Below, piece by piece: positions 43,494 to 52,539 of a stretch of 64,000 nt of DNA (position 1 is its first letter; every line of letters begins with the position of its first letter). The notes below the pieces were generated by a model, which was not told the DNA's origin, searched no databases, and worked only from the letters and a program-made list of their open reading frames with translations. This DNA comes from Haloimpatiens lingqiaonensis (lineage in GTDB: Bacteria; Bacillota; Clostridia; Clostridiales; Clostridiaceae): assembly GCF_901447495.1 (NCBI RefSeq), contig NZ_CABDWS010000002.1, positions 39,881 to 103,880 of the forward strand, read 5' to 3'. Made by a program: the position numbers and the translations under genes.

Positions 43494-44195
43494 ATGAAAT
43501 TATACAAACTAATACTTACGAACAATGCCTGCTACAAAGCAGGCAAAACAATAAAACCGAAGGGTATAATGGTTCATTCAACAGGGGCTAACAACCCATG
43601 GTTGAAGAGATATGTTGGTCCAGATGATGGTTTGCTCGGAAAGAACCAATACAATAATCATTGGAATCAGGATAAACCTGGAGGTCGTCAAGTTTGCGTC
43701 CATGCTTTTATTGGTAAGTTAGCAGATGGCTCCATTGCCACATACCAAACATTGCCTTGGAATCATCGTGGTTGGCATGCTGGAGGAGATGCGAATAACA
43801 CGCATATAGGATTTGAGATTTGCGAGGACGGTCTAACCGCTGCCTCGTATTTTTCTGCTGTTTATAAGGAAGCAGTAGAGCTTTGTGTACATCTTTGTAA
43901 ACTCTATGGACTAAGTGAGAAGGATATCATCTGTCATAGTGAAGGCTATAAGCAAGGTATAGCCAGTAACCATGCGGATGTTATGCACTGGTTTCCTAAG
44001 CATGGCAAGACTATGGATGCCTTTAGAGCAGATGTTAAGAAACTTCTAAGCGAAGAAGAAAAATCAGCAGAACCAGCGAAAAAGAAATACTATCGTGTAC
44101 AAATAGGTGCATACACTGTCAAAGCAAATGCTGAGGCACAGCTTGCTAAAGCTAAAAAGGCAGGCTTTACGGATGCATTTATTAAGTATGATTAA
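43494..44195 (+). CDS. N-acetylmuramoyl-L-alanine amidase (endolysin)
   Basis: 233 residues from ATG 43494 after TTGAGGTGA. The amidase_2 fold is clear: KGIMVHSTGANNPWLKRYVGP with the first zinc histidine, HIGFEICEDG, and ICHSEGYKQGIASNHADVMHWFPKHG with the others. A C-terminal SPOR/LysM-like stretch (KKYYRVQIGAYTVKANAEAQLAKAKKAGF) probably binds the cell wall. It cuts peptidoglycan for lysis with the holin. Confidence 0.95.
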   Translation: MKLYKLILTNNACYKAGKTIKPKGIMVHSTGANNPWLKRYVGPDDGLLGKNQYNNHWNQDKPGGRQVCVHAFIGKLADGSIATYQTLPWNHRGWHAGGDANNTHIGFEICEDGLTAASYFSAVYKEAVELCVHLCKLYGLSEKDIICHSEGYKQGIASNHADVMHWFPKHGKTMDAFRADVKKLLSEEEKSAEPAKKKYYRVQIGAYTVKANAEAQLAKAKKAGFTDAFIKYD

Positions 44196-44257
44196 CAAAT
44201 GGGGCGAGTTAAAAATCATCGAGATTCCTAAATAAAATATTAAACTGTTAGATTATC

Positions 44258-44296
44258 TAGCCTGTAGGGGTTCTTCCCTTGCAGGCTCTTTTTTTA
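44258..44296 (+). terminator. Terminator after endolysin
   Basis: AGCCTGTAGGG pairs with CCCTTGCAGGCT, followed by seven T residues. It closes the late operon. Confidence 0.88.
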
Positions 44297-44324
44297 TGCT
44301 CTGATTTTATTTTATTTTATTTTT

Positions 44325-44370
44325 ACAAATCCTCAACTTCGACCTGTTCCCGCGGCTATTAGGTAGGAGG
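44325..44370 (+). repeat. Conserved boundary element, copy C
   Basis: AATCCTCAAC, 16 nt, GGCTATTAGGTAGGAGG. Here the final GGAGG doubles as the ribosome binding site of the next gene (GTG 44380). It marks the junction between the lysis genes and the recombinase module and is preceded by a tandem ATTTT stretch. Confidence 0.7.
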
Positions 44371-44379
44371 TGATTCTAC

Positions 44380-44616
44380 GTGAATCAGCATGAGGATAAA
44401 AAAGTTATGAAGATCTCAGATGGGGTTATAGACAAAAGCATCGAGTTAAAGAAAATGTCACAGGAGCAGCTACAGCGTGAGTTTGATTATATTCAGGCAG
44501 AGAAATTACTTAGAAAGATGCTCCAAAAAGGTTTAATAACGGAAGCAGAATTCAACAAGATAGACGCACTCAATCGCCAAACTTTCTCTCCTTTTTTAGC
44601 AGAGATAATGCCCTGA
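44380..44616 (+). CDS. SHOCT-domain small protein
   Basis: 78 residues from GTG 44380, with TAGGAGG 9 nt upstream. The C-terminal part YIQAEKLLRKMLQKGLITEAEFNKIDALNRQTFSP is a SHOCT-type short helical domain. Proteins like it commonly precede serine recombinases in clostridial prophages and could act as recombination directionality or assembly factors. That role is inferred only from neighbourhood. Confidence 0.75.
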   Translation: MNQHEDKKVMKISDGVIDKSIELKKMSQEQLQREFDYIQAEKLLRKMLQKGLITEAEFNKIDALNRQTFSPFLAEIMP

Positions 44617-44677
44617 ATTCGTTGATATATAAGGGTTTCAGAGGTAATATGTGACCTACCAAGAAGGAGGTGAGGCG

Positions 44678-46243
44678 ATGAAAAAGATAACGAAAATAGA
44701 AGGAAATAAGGTTGCATCGATTATCAAACCTAAACTACGAGTGGCCGCATACTGTCGTGTTTCTACGGGTAGTGATGAACAGTTAGTAAGTCTACAAGCA
44801 CAAAAATCCCATTATGAGACTTACATAAAGGCAAACCCAGAATGGGAGTATGTTGGCTTGTATTATGATGAGGGAATTAGTGGCACCAAAAAAGAAAACC
44901 GAACGGAACTTCTCAGAATGCTGTCAGATTGTGAAAATAAGAAGATTGACTTAATTATTACAAAGTCCATTAGTAGGTTTGCGAGAAACACTACGGATTG
45001 TTTGGAGATGGTTCGTAAACTGTTGGACCTAGGGATTTATATCTATTTCGAAAAAGAAAATATCAATACCCAATCAATGGAAAGTGAGTTGATGCTTTCT
45101 ATATTAAGCGGGCTTGCAGAAAGTGAGTCAATCTCCATTTCAGAAAATAACAAGTGGGCAATTCAAAAGAGATTTCAGAACGGAACTTTTAAGATTTCAT
45201 ACCCACCATATGGTTATGACAACATTGACGGTCAGATGATAATAAACCCCAAGCAAGCTGAAATTGTGAAGTATATTTTTGCAGAGGTATTATCGGGCAA
45301 AGGCACACAGAAAGTTGCAAATGATCTTAATCAAAAGGGTATCCCTTCAAAAAGAGGTGGTCGTTGGACAGCTACTACGATTAGAGGGATTCTGACCAAT
45401 GAAAAATATACTGGCGATGTTATTTTGCAAAAGACTTATACTGATAGCCATTTTAACAGGCACACCAATTATGGTGAAAAAAATATGTATCTAGTAGAAA
45501 ACCACCATGAGGCAATTATCAGCCATGAAGATTTTGAAGCTGTAGATGCCATTCTCAATCAGAGAGCCAAGGAAAAAGGAATCGAAAAACGCAACAGTAA
45601 ATATCTAAACCGATATTCCTTTTCTAGCAAAATTATCTGCTCGGAATGTGGCAGTACCTTTAAAAGACGGATTCATTCATCTGGTACAAGAAAATACATT
45701 GCTTGGTGCTGCAGTAAGCATATCAGCAATATAACGGAATGTTCCATGCAGTTCATTCGAGATGAAGATATAAAGACTGCATTTGTTACGATGATGAATA
45801 AACTCATATTCGGTCAGAAGTTTATATTAAGACCACTTTTTCATGGGTTACGTAACCAAAACAATGCAGCGAGTTTTCGTAGAATTGAAGAGTTGGAAAC
45901 TAAAATTGAAAACAACATGGAGCAGAGCCAAGTACTGACAGGTTTAATGGCCAAAGGGTATCTGGAACCTGCTCTGTTTAATAAAGAAAAGAATGCACTG
46001 GAGGCAGAAAGAGAAAGGCTTCTTGCCGAAAAGGATCAACTTACTCGTTCCGTCAATGGCAATTTTGCTAAAGTAGATGAAGTTGACCGTCTGCTTAAGT
46101 TTGCCACTAAGTCCAAAATGCTCACAGCTTATGAGGATGAGTTGTTTGAAGATTACGTAGAGAGGATTATTGTCTTTTCACGGGAGGAAGTAGGTTTTGA
46201 ATTAAAATGTGGAATCACATTGAAGGAAAGGTTGGTGAATTAG
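44678..46243 (+). CDS. Large serine recombinase 1
   Basis: 521 residues from ATG 44678 (AAGGAGGTGAGG site). The catalytic domain starts [15 protein letters not shown] with nucleophile Ser29, and continues with [20 protein letters not shown]. The recombinase domain (FKISYPPYGYDNIDGQMIINPKQAEIVKYIF) and a zinc ribbon (IICSECGSTFKRR, then WCCSKH and a later Cys) follow, then a coiled coil. It should act in prophage integration or excision. It is directly followed by the stand-alone recombinase-domain gene. Confidence 0.95.
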   Translation: MKKITKIEGNKVASIIKPKLRVAAYCRVSTGSDEQLVSLQAQKSHYETYIKANPEWEYVGLYYDEGISGTKKENRTELLRMLSDCENKKIDLIITKSISRFARNTTDCLEMVRKLLDLGIYIYFEKENINTQSMESELMLSILSGLAESESISISENNKWAIQKRFQNGTFKISYPPYGYDNIDGQMIINPKQAEIVKYIFAEVLSGKGTQKVANDLNQKGIPSKRGGRWTATTIRGILTNEKYTGDVILQKTYTDSHFNRHTNYGEKNMYLVENHHEAIISHEDFEAVDAILNQRAKEKGIEKRNSKYLNRYSFSSKIICSECGSTFKRRIHSSGTRKYIAWCCSKHISNITECSMQFIRDEDIKTAFVTMMNKLIFGQKFILRPLFHGLRNQNNAASFRRIEELETKIENNMEQSQVLTGLMAKGYLEPALFNKEKNALEAERERLLAEKDQLTRSVNGNFAKVDEVDRLLKFATKSKMLTAYEDELFEDYVERIIVFSREEVGFELKCGITLKERLVN

Positions 46244-46657
46244 ATGGGTCACACACCCTATGGATATAGAATTGAAGATGGAAAAGCTGTTGTGGATGAA
46301 AAGACTTCTGAGCAGGTAAAAGAATTATTTTCCGGATACTTGGCAGGCCTTTCTTTGAAGGAAGCTGCTAAAAAAGCTGGGATAGATTGTTATCATGCCA
46401 CAGCAGGTAAGATGTTGCAGAACAAGCACTACCTAGGCGATGAGTTTTACCCTCCCATTATTGATGAGGAGACATTTGAAAAAGCCAGAGAAGAAAAACG
46501 AAAACGAGCAGAAAAGCTCGGGAGGATAAGGGAACCTAAAGATGAACCGAAAACGGATTACCCTGTAAAGTTCAAAGCAAAACCTCTGGTGCAAAAATAT
46601 GAAGACCCATACAAGCAGGCGGAATATGCCTACAGTTTGATAGAAAGTGAGGTGTAA
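46244..46657 (+). CDS. Stand-alone recombinase-domain protein
   Basis: 137 residues, ATG right after the stop of recombinase 1. It begins at the recombinase DNA-binding domain: HTPYGYRIEDGKAVVDEKTSEQVKELFSGYLAGLSLKEAAKKAG, then HYLGDEFYPPIIDEETFEKAREEKRKRAEKLG. There is no catalytic resolvase domain and no zinc ribbon. The frame is clean, with its own start and TGGCAGTGA spacing to the next gene, so it looks like a maintained gene and not debris. It may bind att DNA together with the two full recombinases. Confidence 0.85.
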   Translation: MGHTPYGYRIEDGKAVVDEKTSEQVKELFSGYLAGLSLKEAAKKAGIDCYHATAGKMLQNKHYLGDEFYPPIIDEETFEKAREEKRKRAEKLGRIREPKDEPKTDYPVKFKAKPLVQKYEDPYKQAEYAYSLIESEV

Positions 46658-46660
46658 CAA

Positions 46661-48232
46661 GTGGCAGTGAGTAGAAATGTCACAGTGATTCCGGCAATTA
46701 AACGAGTCGGAAATAATAAAACTAGTGAGAGCAAACCCAAAATACGAGTGGCTGCTTACTGTCGTGTTTCAACGGATAGTGAGGAGCAGGCTTCAAGTTA
46801 TGAAATTCAGATTGAACATTATACAAACTATATTAAGAAAAACAAGGAATGGGAATTGGCAGGGATTTTTGCGGATGATGGTATCACAGGTACAAATACC
46901 AAAAAGCGTGAAGAGTTCAACCGCATGATTGAGGAATGTATGGCAGGAAAAATAGACATGATCATTACAAAATCCATCAGCCGATTTGCCAGAAACACGT
47001 TAGACTGCCTTAAATACATCCGTCAGTTAAAAGATAAAAACATCGCTGTATTCTTTGAAAAAGAAAATATCAACACCATGGATTCCAAGGGTGAAATTAT
47101 GCTGACTATTATGGCTTCCCTTGCCCAACAGGAAAGCCAATCCTTAAGTCAGAACGTTAAGCTGGGCATTCAGTATCGATATCAACAAGGTGAAGTCCAG
47201 GTCAACCATAAGCGTTTCCTTGGATACACCAAGGATGAAAACAAGCAACTAGTCATCGACCCCGAGGGTGCAGAGGTTGTTAAACGGATTTATAGAGAGT
47301 ACCTTGAAGGAGCTAGTCTTTTACAAATATCAAGAGGACTAGAAGCAGACGGTATTCTTACAGCGGCAGGCAAAGCCAAATGGAGACCAGAAACACTAAA
47401 AAAGATATTGCAGAATGAAAAGTACATCGGTGATGCCCTTCTACAAAAGACATATACGGTTGATTTCCTTTCTAAAAAGCGGGTCAAGAATAACGGCATC
47501 GTTCCCCAGTATTATGTAGAAAACAGCCATGAGCCGATTATTCCAAGGGAGCTTTTTATGCAAGTTCAAGAAGAGATGGTTCGAAGAGCAAATCTTCGTG
47601 GCCGCAAAGGCGGTAAAAAGCGAGTCTATAGCAGCAAGTATGCTTTATCGAGTATTGTTTACTGCGGTCATTGCGGCGATATTTACCGACGAGTACACTG
47701 GAATAACCGAGGTTACAAGTCTATTGTTTGGAGATGCGTCAGCCGTTTGGAAGAAAAAGGGTCTGAATGTACGGCCTCTACCATAAACGAGGAAATATTA
47801 CAGACAGCAGTGGTCAAGGCTATTAACGAACTTTTGGCTAACAAAGAACCCTTCCTCTCAACGTTACAGAAAAATATAGCCACCGTACTTAATGAAGAAA
47901 ATGATAATGCCACCGTTGATATTGATGGCAAATTGGAAGAATTGCAACAACAGCTTCTAATCCAAGCAAAGTCCAAGAATGACTATGAAGATGTGGCTGA
48001 TGAAATTTATCGGCTTCGTGAATTGAAGCAAAATGCACTAGTTGAAAATGCAGAGCGAGAAGGAAAAAGGCAACGAATCGCTGAAATGACTGATTTCTTG
48101 AATGAACAATCCTGTGAGTTGGAGGAATATGATGAACAGTTAGTAAGGCGACTTATTGAGAAAGTAACGATATATGAAGATAAGCTCACCGTTGAATTCA
48201 AGTCTGGGATTGAGATTGACGAAGAGATATAG
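46661..48232 (+). CDS. Large serine recombinase 2
   Basis: 523 residues with a GTG start after GAGGTG. Catalytic Ser37 in [15 protein letters not shown], then [21 protein letters not shown], the recombinase domain [29 protein letters not shown], and a zinc ribbon [13 protein letters not shown] with CVSR and SECTA later. A long coiled coil precedes the C-terminus. It is clearly related to recombinase 1 but diverged. Paired recombinases recall CcrA/CcrB of staphylococcal cassettes. Confidence 0.95.
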   Translation: MAVSRNVTVIPAIKRVGNNKTSESKPKIRVAAYCRVSTDSEEQASSYEIQIEHYTNYIKKNKEWELAGIFADDGITGTNTKKREEFNRMIEECMAGKIDMIITKSISRFARNTLDCLKYIRQLKDKNIAVFFEKENINTMDSKGEIMLTIMASLAQQESQSLSQNVKLGIQYRYQQGEVQVNHKRFLGYTKDENKQLVIDPEGAEVVKRIYREYLEGASLLQISRGLEADGILTAAGKAKWRPETLKKILQNEKYIGDALLQKTYTVDFLSKKRVKNNGIVPQYYVENSHEPIIPRELFMQVQEEMVRRANLRGRKGGKKRVYSSKYALSSIVYCGHCGDIYRRVHWNNRGYKSIVWRCVSRLEEKGSECTASTINEEILQTAVVKAINELLANKEPFLSTLQKNIATVLNEENDNATVDIDGKLEELQQQLLIQAKSKNDYEDVADEIYRLRELKQNALVENAEREGKRQRIAEMTDFLNEQSCELEEYDEQLVRRLIEKVTIYEDKLTVEFKSGIEIDEEI

Positions 48233-48289
48233 AATATTAACCGCCAATTAGGGGCTAGCACCCTTTGGCGGTTAATATTGGATTTTTTT
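48233..48289. terminator. Perfect 15-bp palindromic terminator after recombinases
   Basis: AATATTAACCGCCAA (48233-48247) is exactly inverted as TTGGCGGTTAATATT (48265-48279); the loop itself holds AGGG/CCCT around GCTAGC, and a T-run follows. Strong bidirectional terminator. A role as a recombination site was considered because it lies right after the recombinase gene, without evidence. Confidence 0.85.
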
Positions 48290-48299
48290 AATTTTAAAG

Positions 48300-48328
48300 T
48301 TGCTTAAAACGACTTGTTGTGTTAAAAT
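48300..48328 (+). promoter_or_regulatory. Promoter of the macrolide-resistance operon
   Basis: TTGCTT (48300-48305) and TAAAAT (48323-48328), 17-nt spacer, 40 nt upstream of the leader peptide ORF. Confidence 0.7.
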
Positions 48329-48368
48329 ATACGCTGATACAAATAAGAATTTAGGAGGAACCGAAACT

Positions 48369-48395
48369 ATGACAGCCTCAATGCGTTTAAGATAA
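48369..48395 (+). CDS. mefAL: mef(A) leader peptide (MTASMRLR)
   Basis: An 8-codon ORF, MTASMRLR, with AGGAGG at 48353-48358. It is identical to the leader peptide known upstream of mef(A). Macrolide-stalled ribosomes on such leaders change folding of the downstream RNA and allow read-through of the attenuators at 48411-48442 and 48556-48600. The attenuation role is known for the related msr(D) leader and inferred here. Confidence 0.85.
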   Translation: MTASMRLR

Positions 48396-48410
48396 GCTGG
48401 CAATAAAAAA

Positions 48411-48442
48411 AGCAGAATCTATCCCCGATGATAGGCTTTTTT
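48411..48442 (+). terminator. Attenuator hairpin 1 of the mef leader
   Basis: CTATC (48419-48423) pairs with GATAG (48430-48434), extended by AGC/GCT, then TTTTTT. It follows the leader peptide ORF by 15 nt, as expected for transcription attenuation. Confidence 0.75.
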
Positions 48443-48555
48443 GTTGTGCTTATTTATACGATATTGAGCATTCATTAGTTACGGTGAGATATAAGTTATT
48501 TAACTATAACTTTATTTAACTATGTCTTAAATATGAATGTTTCCAAATTGTATGT

Positions 48556-48600
48556 ATGCAGACCAAAAGCCACATTGTGGATTTAGGCCTGCATTTTTTA
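48556..48600 (+). terminator. Attenuator hairpin 2 of the mef leader
   Basis: ATGCAG (48556-48561) pairs with CTGCAT (48589-48594), inner CCACATTGTGG, then TTTTTT. The remaining leader (48443-48661) holds AT-rich sequence with a repeated TTATTTAACTAT and no gene. Confidence 0.7.
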
Positions 48601-48661
48601 TTGCCTAGAATGCTATTCAAAATAGAAATTCAAGCAAAATAATATGCAGGAGATAATATAA

Positions 48662-49891
48662 ATGGAAAAATACAACAATTGGAAACTTAAGTTTTATACA
48701 ATATGGGCAGGGCAGGCAGTATCATTAATCACTAGTGCCATCCTGCAAATGGCGATCATTTTTTACCTTACAGAGAAAACAGGATCTGCGATGGTCTTGT
48801 CTATGGCTTCACTTGTAGGTTTTTTACCCTATGCGGTCTTTGGACCAGCCATTGGTGTATTAGTGGATCGTCATGATAGGAAGAAGATAATGATTGGTGC
48901 TGATTTAATTATCGCAGCAGCTGGGGCAGTGCTTGCTATTGTTGCATTGTATATGGAGCTACCTATCTGGATGGTTATGGTAGTATTGTTTATCCGTAGC
49001 ATTGGAACGGCTTTTCACACCCCGGCTCTCAATGCGGTTACGCCACTTTTAGTACCAGAAGAACAGCTTACGAAATGTGCAGGCTATAGTCAGTCTTTGC
49101 AGTCTATAAGCTATATTGTTAGTCCGGCGGTTGCAGCACTCTTATACTCCGTTTGGGAACTAAATGCTATTATTGCCATCGATGTATTGGGTGCTGTGAT
49201 TGCATCTATTACGGTAGCAATTGTACGTATTCCTAAGCTAGGCGATCAAGTGCAAAGCTTGAAACCAAATTTCATAAGAGAAATGAAAGAAGGAATGGCT
49301 GTACTACGGCAAAATAAAGGATTATTTGCTTTATTACTCGTTGGAACATTATATATGTTTGTTTATATGCCCATAAATGCATTATATCCTTTAATCACTA
49401 TGGAATATTTTAATGGTACACCGATGCATATTTCTATTACGGAGATTGCTTATGCCTCTGGTATGTTGATAGGGGGTCTATTATTAGGGTTATTTGGGAA
49501 TTACCAAAAGCGAATCTTATTAATAACGGCATCCATTTTTATGATGGGGATAAGCTTAACCATTTCAGGATTACTTCCTCAAAGTGGTGGATTTTTCATA
49601 TTTGTAGTCTGCTGTGCAATAATGGGGCTTTCGGTGCCATTCTATAGCGGTGTGCAAACAGCTCTTTTTCAGGAGAAAATTAAGCCTGAATATTTAGGAC
49701 GTGTATTTTCTTTAACTGGAAGTATCATGTCTCTTGCTATGCCAATTGGGTTAATTCTTTCTGGATTCTTTGCTGATAGAATCGGTGTAAATCATTGGTT
49801 TTTACTATCAGGTATTTTAATTATTTGCATTGCAATAGTTTGCCCAATGATAACTGAGATTAGAAAATTAGATTTAAAACAAAATTCATAG
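48662..49891 (+). CDS. mef(A): Macrolide efflux MFS transporter Mef(A) type
   Basis: 409 residues; nearly the whole sequence agrees with Mef(A)/Mef(E) as I remember it, starting MEKYNNWKLKFYTIWAGQAV. Twelve membrane segments are predicted; the MFS loop motif LVDRHDRKKIMIGADL lies near residue 62. It exports 14- and 15-membered macrolides and works with the ABC-F protein next to it. A few differences from the streptococcal form mean the exact allele name is open. Expression is probably controlled by the leader upstream. Confidence 0.93.
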   Translation: MEKYNNWKLKFYTIWAGQAVSLITSAILQMAIIFYLTEKTGSAMVLSMASLVGFLPYAVFGPAIGVLVDRHDRKKIMIGADLIIAAAGAVLAIVALYMELPIWMVMVVLFIRSIGTAFHTPALNAVTPLLVPEEQLTKCAGYSQSLQSISYIVSPAVAALLYSVWELNAIIAIDVLGAVIASITVAIVRIPKLGDQVQSLKPNFIREMKEGMAVLRQNKGLFALLLVGTLYMFVYMPINALYPLITMEYFNGTPMHISITEIAYASGMLIGGLLLGLFGNYQKRILLITASIFMMGISLTISGLLPQSGGFFIFVVCCAIMGLSVPFYSGVQTALFQEKIKPEYLGRVFSLTGSIMSLAMPIGLILSGFFADRIGVNHWFLLSGILIICIAIVCPMITEIRKLDLKQNS

Positions 49892-49904
49892 GAGGGCCAT
49901 TTTT

Positions 49905-49925
49905 ATGTATTTAATTTTCATGTAA
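49905..49925 (+). CDS. msrDL: msr(D) leader peptide (MYLIFM)
   Basis: A 6-codon ORF, MYLIFM, with GGAGGG 9 nt upstream. It is identical to the leader reported to stall ribosomes with macrolides and relieve termination before msr(D). Confidence 0.9.
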   Translation: MYLIFM

Positions 49926-49930
49926 TTTTT

Positions 49931-49959
49931 CCTGCTAAAATCGCAGGGTTTTCCCTGCG
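49931..49959 (+). terminator. msr(D) attenuator with alternative pairing
   Basis: CGCAGGG/CCCTGCG (49942-49959) is the terminator-like stem; CCTGC at 49931-49935 can instead pair with GCAGG at 49943-49947. The two structures exclude each other, as expected for a leader-controlled attenuator. Confidence 0.75.
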
Positions 49960-50004
49960 TACAAGCAAATGAAAACATGCGATTATAGACAGGAGGAAAA
50001 TGTT

Positions 50005-51468
50005 ATGGAATTGATATTAAAAGCAAAAGACATTCGTGTGGAATTTAAAGGATGCACTTGTTTAGATATAGATGAATTAGAAGTGTATGATTATGACCGT
50101 ATTGGTTTAGTAGGAGCAAATGGTGCAGGAAAAAGCACGTTACTCAAGGTACTTTTAGGAGAATTAACTCCCCCAGGATGTAAAATGAATCGTCTGGGTG
50201 AACTTGCCTATATCCCTCAGTTGGACGAAGTAACTTTGCAGGAGGAGAAAGATTTTGCACTTGTGGGTAAGCTCGGTGTTGAGCAATTAGATATACAGAC
50301 CATGAGCGGTGGTGAAGAAACAAGACTTAAAATAGCACAGGCCTTATCGGCACAGGTTCATGGTATTTTAGCGGATGAACCTACGAGCCATTTAGACCGT
50401 GAAGGAATTGATTTTCTAATTGGACAGCTAAAATATTTTACAGGTGCACTGTTAGTTATTAGCCATGACCGCTATTTTCTTGATGAGGTAGTAGATAAAA
50501 TATGGGAACTGAAAGATGGCAAAATCACTGAGTATTGGGGAAACTATTCTGATTATCTTCGTCAGAAAGAGGAAGAACGCAAGAGCCAAGCTGCAGAATA
50601 CGAACAATTTGTTGCGGAACGTGCCCGATTGGAAAGGGCTGCGGAGGAAAAGCGAAAACAGGCTCGTAAAATAGGACAGAAGGCAAAAGGTGCTTCAAAG
50701 AAAAAAAGTACTAAAGGCGGAGGGCGTTTAGCTCATCAAAAATCAATGGGAAGTAAGGAAAAAAAGATGCATAATGCCGCTAAGTCCCTAGAACATAGGA
50801 TTGCGGCCTTAGGAGATGTAGAAGCTCCGGAAGATATTCGCAGGATTCGTTTCAGGCAAAGTAAAGCATTGGAGCTCCACAATCCATACCCTATTGTCGG
50901 TACGGAAATTAATAAAACATTTGGAGATAAGGTATTGTTTGAAAATGCATCTTTTCAAATTCCGCTTGGAGCAAAAGTGGCTCTAACTGGTGGTAATGGA
51001 ACAGGTAAAACAACGTTAATCCAAATGATCTTAAACCATGAAGATGGAATTTCTATTTCACCTAAGGCAAAAATAGGTTACTTTGCACAAAATGGTTACA
51101 AGTACAACAGTAATCAGAAAGTCCTGGAGTTTATGCAGGAGGATTGTGATTACAATGTTTCAGAAATTCGTTCCGTGCTAGCATCAATGGGGTTTAAACA
51201 AAACGATATTGGAAAAAGTTTATCTGTTTTAAGTGGCGGCGAAATTATGAAATTATTGCTAGCTAAAATGCTTATGGGTAGATATAACATCTTACTAATG
51301 GATGAACCCAGCAATTTCCTTGACATACCAAGCTTAGAGGCTTTGGAAATACTAATGAAGGAGTATGCCGGAACTATAGTGTTTATCACCCATGACAAAC
51401 GGCTGCTTGATAATGTGGCTGATGTGATTTATGAAATCAAAGATAAGAAATTAAACTTAGTCCGATAA
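50005..51468 (+). CDS. msr(D): ABC-F ribosomal protection protein Msr(D) type
   Basis: 487 residues from ATG 50005 (ACAGGAGG site), the length of Msr(D). Two ATPase domains: Walker [10 protein letters not shown] and GGNGTGKTT, signatures MSGGEETRL and LSGGEIMKL, Walker [12 protein letters not shown] and [12 protein letters not shown]. No membrane segments; the inter-domain linker (about residues 180-290) is the long charged arm that enters the ribosome exit region. It frees ribosomes from macrolides. It is operonic with mef(A), as in streptococcal mega elements. Confidence 0.94.
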   Translation: MELILKAKDIRVEFKGCTCLDIDELEVYDYDRIGLVGANGAGKSTLLKVLLGELTPPGCKMNRLGELAYIPQLDEVTLQEEKDFALVGKLGVEQLDIQTMSGGEETRLKIAQALSAQVHGILADEPTSHLDREGIDFLIGQLKYFTGALLVISHDRYFLDEVVDKIWELKDGKITEYWGNYSDYLRQKEEERKSQAAEYEQFVAERARLERAAEEKRKQARKIGQKAKGASKKKSTKGGGRLAHQKSMGSKEKKMHNAAKSLEHRIAALGDVEAPEDIRRIRFRQSKALELHNPYPIVGTEINKTFGDKVLFENASFQIPLGAKVALTGGNGTGKTTLIQMILNHEDGISISPKAKIGYFAQNGYKYNSNQKVLEFMQEDCDYNVSEIRSVLASMGFKQNDIGKSLSVLSGGEIMKLLLAKMLMGRYNILLMDEPSNFLDIPSLEALEILMKEYAGTIVFITHDKRLLDNVADVIYEIKDKKLNLVR

Positions 51469-51572
51469 TTATTTTACTTTTCGTATTTGACAGATCGTAA
51501 GTAGGCCAGTGAAAGAGGTTATTGATTTTATCTAAACGTTAAGTAGGTTAGACCTCTAATCAGGGAAAATAA

Positions 51573-51598
51573 GGCCTTCAAGATGAATTTTGAAGGCC
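51573..51598 (+). terminator. Hairpin upstream of the nucleotidyltransferase gene
   Basis: GGCCTTCAA (51573-51581) is exactly inverted as TTGAAGGCC (51590-51598) with an 8-nt loop. It may end the msr(D) transcript or attenuate the next operon; no clear T-run follows. Confidence 0.6.
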
Positions 51599-51699
51599 CC
51601 CTTTCCATAGAAATATACGTAAAGCATAAGGAACACATGGCAAAAAAGGCGTTTCTCAGCATGGGATATAGCTTTTGATATTGAAAGGAGTGATTCAGT

Positions 51700-52539
51700 A
51701 TGATAGATAATATTATTCAATCAGTGACAGAAAAATTATCCTCTTTGCCTTATATAGAAGGCATCGTATTAGGGGGTTCCCGTGCAAGAGGCACCCATAC
51801 AGAGGATTCTGATATAGATATCGGAATCTATTACAAATCAGAATCATTTGACCTGACAGCGATTAACCAAATTGCTACAGAGTTGGATGATGAGAATAGA
51901 AATAACCTTGTTGTACCTCCCGGAGCGTGGGGTGATTGGGTTAATGGCGGCGGATGGTTAGTTATAAATGGGTATCATGTTGACTTGATTTTACGTGATA
52001 TAAAACGGGTGGAACAAATAATCAAAGATACGGAGCAAGGAATTGTTACTGCTAATTATCAGACGGGGCATCCCCATGGATATATAAGTGCTATGTATCG
52101 AGGAGAATTAGCGATTAGCAAAATACTATATGCTAAGAATGAAAGCTTATGCGAATTAAAAAATCAGGCAGAACGTTATCCAACCGCTTTGCAGAAAGGA
52201 TTAACCGAATTTTTTATGTTTGAGGCAGGTTTCTCATTAATGTTTGCTGAGAACAATATAGATAAAGACGATGTATCCTATGTTTGCGGGCATTGCTTTC
52301 GAAGCATATCTTCCCTTAATCAAGTCTTATTTGCAGTAAATAAAGAATACTGTATAAATGAAAAAAAGGCTGTTAAGATGATCGAGGATTTTAAGATCAA
52401 GCCAAGCGATTACAAGGAAAGGGTCGATAAGGTTATTTCCTTAATATCAACTAATGTAGATTGTACAAGAAAAGGAATAGAGATTCTTCAAAGACTAGTA
52501 AATGAGGTTGAATACCTGAAAGGAGCCCATATTCAATGA
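51700..52539 (+). CDS. Aminoglycoside/antibiotic nucleotidyltransferase-like protein
   Basis: 279 residues, GAAAGGAGTG site. The nucleotidyltransferase motif is complete: VLGGSRARGTHTEDSDIDIGIYY near residues 23-45, with the metal-binding D-x-D pair, and a third acidic strand in YHVDLILRD near 91. The C-terminal helical domain resembles antibiotic nucleotidyltransferases. It probably transfers AMP to a small molecule; the substrate cannot be told. It is coupled to the Vat gene by an ATGA overlap. Confidence 0.75.
   Translation: MIDNIIQSVTEKLSSLPYIEGIVLGGSRARGTHTEDSDIDIGIYYKSESFDLTAINQIATELDDENRNNLVVPPGAWGDWVNGGGWLVINGYHVDLILRDIKRVEQIIKDTEQGIVTANYQTGHPHGYISAMYRGELAISKILYAKNESLCELKNQAERYPTALQKGLTEFFMFEAGFSLMFAENNIDKDDVSYVCGHCFRSISSLNQVLFAVNKEYCINEKKAVKMIEDFKIKPSDYKERVDKVISLISTNVDCTRKGIEILQRLVNEVEYLKGAHIQ

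Noticed and set aside
46244..46657. Small recombinase gene first read as a decayed copy of a serine recombinase
   Set aside because: It has an intact frame, a start next to the previous stop and clean spacing to the next gene, unlike the true fragment at 60170-60565.
48233..48289. Perfect palindrome considered as the attR site of the prophage
   Set aside because: No matching sequence was found near the left side (4716-4883 or 6756-6970), and the T-run makes a terminator the simpler reading.
51700..52539. Naming the nucleotidyltransferase as a specific aminoglycoside resistance gene
   Set aside because: Only the general nucleotidyltransferase motif is clear; the substrate domain does not match a named ANT that I can recall.
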